Part shown: piece by piece, positions 61,584-64,000 of the stretch
How the letters are laid out: each line of letters begins with the position of its first letter
Numbering within the stretch: position 1 is the stretch's first letter
Source of the DNA: Moniliophthora roreri
Taxonomy: Eukaryota > Basidiomycota > Agaricomycetes > Agaricales > Marasmiaceae
Direction of reading: 5' to 3'
Assembly (NCBI GenBank): GCA_001466705.2
Contig: LATX02000179.1
Span: forward strand, 372,001 to 436,000
DNA length: 64,000 nt
The notes under the pieces: model-generated
Seen by the model: only the letters and a program-made list of their open reading frames with translations
The model's database searches: none
What the model was told of the DNA's origin: nothing
Made by a program: the position numbers and the translations under genes

Positions 61584-62874
61584 TTAGCCCCTGTTTACGT
61601 TTGAAGTTCCAGCTTCGAAGACTACTGCTCCATTGACATATCTCACCAGTACGAAACACCTCTCCTCCCTGTCATCAGTGGTCATGGTGAATGGTTCTCT
61701 GTCATTGGTGATGTGTACGACGGTGTAGATGGGGGGTTCTTCTTCTTCTTCAGTAGAAGTGGGGCTTGTCAGTGAGGTTGGAGAGGGTGGTGGAATCACC
61801 ATAGTCATCCTCAAAGCCATCAAGAGATGGATGACTTCAGGCAGAGCGTGCGATAAAAATTTGTTCACTGTGTCATAATTGTGGGCAATGGTCAGAGAGA
61901 TGGTGAGGTTGGACTGTGTGACAGACTGAGCACTGGTAGTCTTGACAGTCCTGTGTATTGTGACCGTGTTTATGGCACCAATCGCATCTAGGAAATCTGT
62001 CATGGATATCTGATTGGTTGGTGAGGATGACGTTCCGTTTCTTGGTTCGGTTGTTTCGTCGTCAGTGTTGTTTTCGAGGGGGCTGTTCGGGGGTAACTGG
62101 TCAGAGTGTCCAAGTGGAGGTGTCCCAAGGGTCCTTGGGAGCGCTCCAGTCTCAAGTGGTCCAGGTACTCTCGGGGTCGTTGTTTGCAGGGATTGTAAAT
62201 GGAATACAGAGGGGTGGGGTAGAGGTTCTATCGAGCTGTTGTCAGGTGGCAATGGGGATGTCCTCAACCTCTGGGCTAAATTCGACTCTGAGTCTGAGAT
62301 GTTGGGGGATGGGTTCTGGGGGTGCTGAGGCTCATCTTGAGGGGGAGGGGTCTGGGGAAGGTCTGGGCTCGGGACTTAGAGATGGTTCCGGTCTGTCAAA
62401 TCCATCTGTATTGAAATGGTCGACAGGGAGTGGCGGAGCTGATGTGGGTCTGGTGCTCTCGACGAGCTCATAGTCCTCAAGGGCCTCGAGGGGAGGTCTA
62501 GGAGGATACTCCAGTCTGGTTGTGGAAGGTGTCTCTCCCCTGGGGCTGGGGGAGTAATCTAATGGAGAGGAAGCGTGAGGGATGAAGATGGTGGGTGCAC
62601 AAATCATGGGTACCGTCAGTTGCCCCGGGATGGTAAATCCAGAGGCTGCAATGTTGACAGCGATTCTGTTCATCTGTAGGTTGGTGGTGTTCATCAGACT
62701 GTCAAAGTGCTGATGCTGTCGTTGTACGAATTGATAATCGCTGATGAGATGGTTGATGAGGGGGGTGTTGCTAGCAGCATCAATGATCCTTTCTCTATAG
62801 GCAGTGTTATTGAGAAGGTAAAGGAGTTGGGGAGCAGTGGGGCGGAGGTTTTCATAAGTGTAGGATTGAGACAT
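61584..62874 (-). CDS. Accessory ORF downstream of pol in element E1 (two frames)
   Basis: MSQSYTYENLRPTAPQLLYL starts at 62874, overlapping the end of the chromodomain frame, and runs as a Pro/Ser-rich protein to about 62332; a second open frame (62267-61584) continues with SSPTNQISMTDFLDAIGAIN, EEPPIYTVVHITNDREPFTM and FVLVRYVNGAVVFEAGTSNV. A small intron or a frameshift near 62270-62340 must join them. The stop TAA is the last codon before the LTR and lies in the polypurine-like CAGGGGCTAA. I do not recognise the family. It is on the same strand as pol, unlike the cargo of element B. Confidence 0.5.
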
Positions 62875-64000
62875 TGTGTGGTTTTGGTGAGAATGTGTCT
62901 GATTTTGTTGGCCTTTTTATAATCTGCTAGAGTCTCTTGAGCGTGTTCAAAGTCTTCTTCCCACAGCCACTCGTTCTCCGCCAAGGGGTATCCTTTCCAG
63001 GAAACTAGAAATCTTTGAGGTTTCCTTTTTGGAGAATGTCCGATGATCACTTCTATTTCGTGTTCCTCTTGCCCTTCTATTAGGTCAGGTGGAGGTTTAA
63101 GGAAGTTTTTTCTGTGGACCTCATTTTGTCTGTATAGGGATAGAAGAGATGTGTGGAAGACGGGATGAACTTTCTACTGTTCTGGTAAAGCAAGTCTATA
63201 TGTCATGGGTCCTAAAACTGCTTTGATTTTGAAGGGTCCTTCTCTTTTGGGTGCTAGCTTCTTTGATGGGTATCCGAAATTGAGGTTTTTCCCTTCCAAC
63301 CAGACCTTCTGTCCTACTGTGAAGGGTGTGAAGGCTCATTTGGTTGCTCCTTCCATTCTTCTTCATGCTAATTCCATAAGGGAGTAAGTTTCCTCCCAGA
63401 GTTTCTTTAGTTCCGATAGTCTGGTTTCTATAGATGGAATCGTAGTTTTTGTGAAGGTCGTGGGAAGTGGTTTAGAGTTGTACCCCATCATGAGGTAGAA
63501 TGGAGATTTCTTCATTGTGGAGTGAATTCTGTTGTTGTGTGTGAACTCAGTGAAGGGAAGGAATTCCATCCATTTGTCTTGTTGTCTGGAGCAGAACATT
63601 CAAAGGAAGACTTCTAGTTCCTGGTTGACTCTTTCAGATTCTCCATCTGTTTGTGGATGGAACGCAGTACTCATCATGTGTTTTACTCCTAGTTGTTTTC
63701 CTAATTCTTGGAAGACCTTTGCTGCGAAGCAGAGGTCTCTATCGGAGATGATCTTGTTTGGTAGTCTGAATCATTTATACACATTGTTGAGGAGTAATGT
63801 TGCCATTTGTTCGGCATCTATGGTCTTGTTACAAGGTGTGAAAATTACCCCTTTTGTAGAGGAGTGGTCCACCACGACTAGAATAGAGTCATAGCCATTC
63901 GATTCTGGTAGATCTGTGATTAAATCCATTGTAATTTTTGAAAATGGCAATGCATCTTTTCCCCCTTCTATGGGTAGTAACGGAGCTTTCATCGGATGTG
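62875..64000 (-). pseudogene. Integrase and chromodomain of element E1 (runs off window)
   Basis: Minus strand from the window end: [40 protein letters not shown] (first Asp), [24 protein letters not shown] text (second Asp), [20 protein letters not shown] (catalytic Glu), LPFTEFTHNNRIHSTMKKSP, then a GPY-type region and the chromodomain RFLVSWKGYPLAENEWLWEE with FEHAQETLADYKK. In-frame stops are present, for example near 63600 and 63775. Confidence 0.8.

Overview
This window comes from a filamentous fungus, most likely a mushroom-forming basidiomycete (Agaricomycetes). The evidence is: genes broken by many short GT-AG introns (about 45-85 bp, some leaving exons of 16-21 bp); single-copy eukaryotic core genes (V-ATPase subunit A, proteasome Rpt1, NMD3, NOT1); a GH115 alpha-glucuronidase and a secreted alpha-carbonic anhydrase; a CT-rich promoter; and a basidiomycete-style hAT and Ty3/gypsy repeat load. 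The species cannot be named from the sequence alone.

Positions 1-24,609 are a gene-dense euchromatic block. The order is VMA1 (-, C-terminus cut by the window edge), RPT1 (+, sharing a 150-bp divergent promoter with VMA1), a PGM2-type phosphoglucomutase/phosphopentomutase (-), a BAHD-like acyltransferase (-), a secreted alpha-carbonic anhydrase (+), NMD3 (+), a GH115 alpha-glucuronidase (+) and NOT1/CNOT1 (+). They do not form an operon or cluster. They are housekeeping genes (vacuolar acidification, proteasome, ribosome export, mRNA decay, sugar phosphates) with two secreted enzymes between them.

At the NOT1 stop the character changes abruptly. From about 24,494 to 27,575 there is not one CpG in 3.1 kb. 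The rest of the window (24.6-64 kb) is nested transposable-element DNA carrying many stop codons. It contains a solo LTR with a perfect 5-bp target duplication (28,222-28,846), a dead hAT transposase (29.0-32.2 kb), a spliced Cys-cluster gene (32,691-34,055) facing a truncated minus-strand chromodomain gypsy element ('C', 34.2-37.3 kb), and a very large plus-strand LTR element ('B', LTR from 37,346, interior to about 54.5 kb). B has a canonical -1 frameshift heptamer between gag and pol, tRNA-like sequences downstream of integrase, and a 4.3-kb block between two copies of its polypurine tract that holds an antisense Cys-cluster gene. A second B fragment (55,244-57,290) is interrupted by two minus-strand gypsy elements ('E2' and 'E1') that share a central LTR and run off the window end. 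The insertion order reads C, then B, then the E family.

Four single n characters (42,160; 46,920; 48,782; 55,243) mark scaffold joins. Around two of them long duplications look like unmerged contig overlaps. In one duplicated block, 55 bp of one copy are the exact base-by-base complement, not the reverse complement, of the other copy. No known DNA rearrangement does this; it is the strangest signal in the window and most likely a data-processing artefact.
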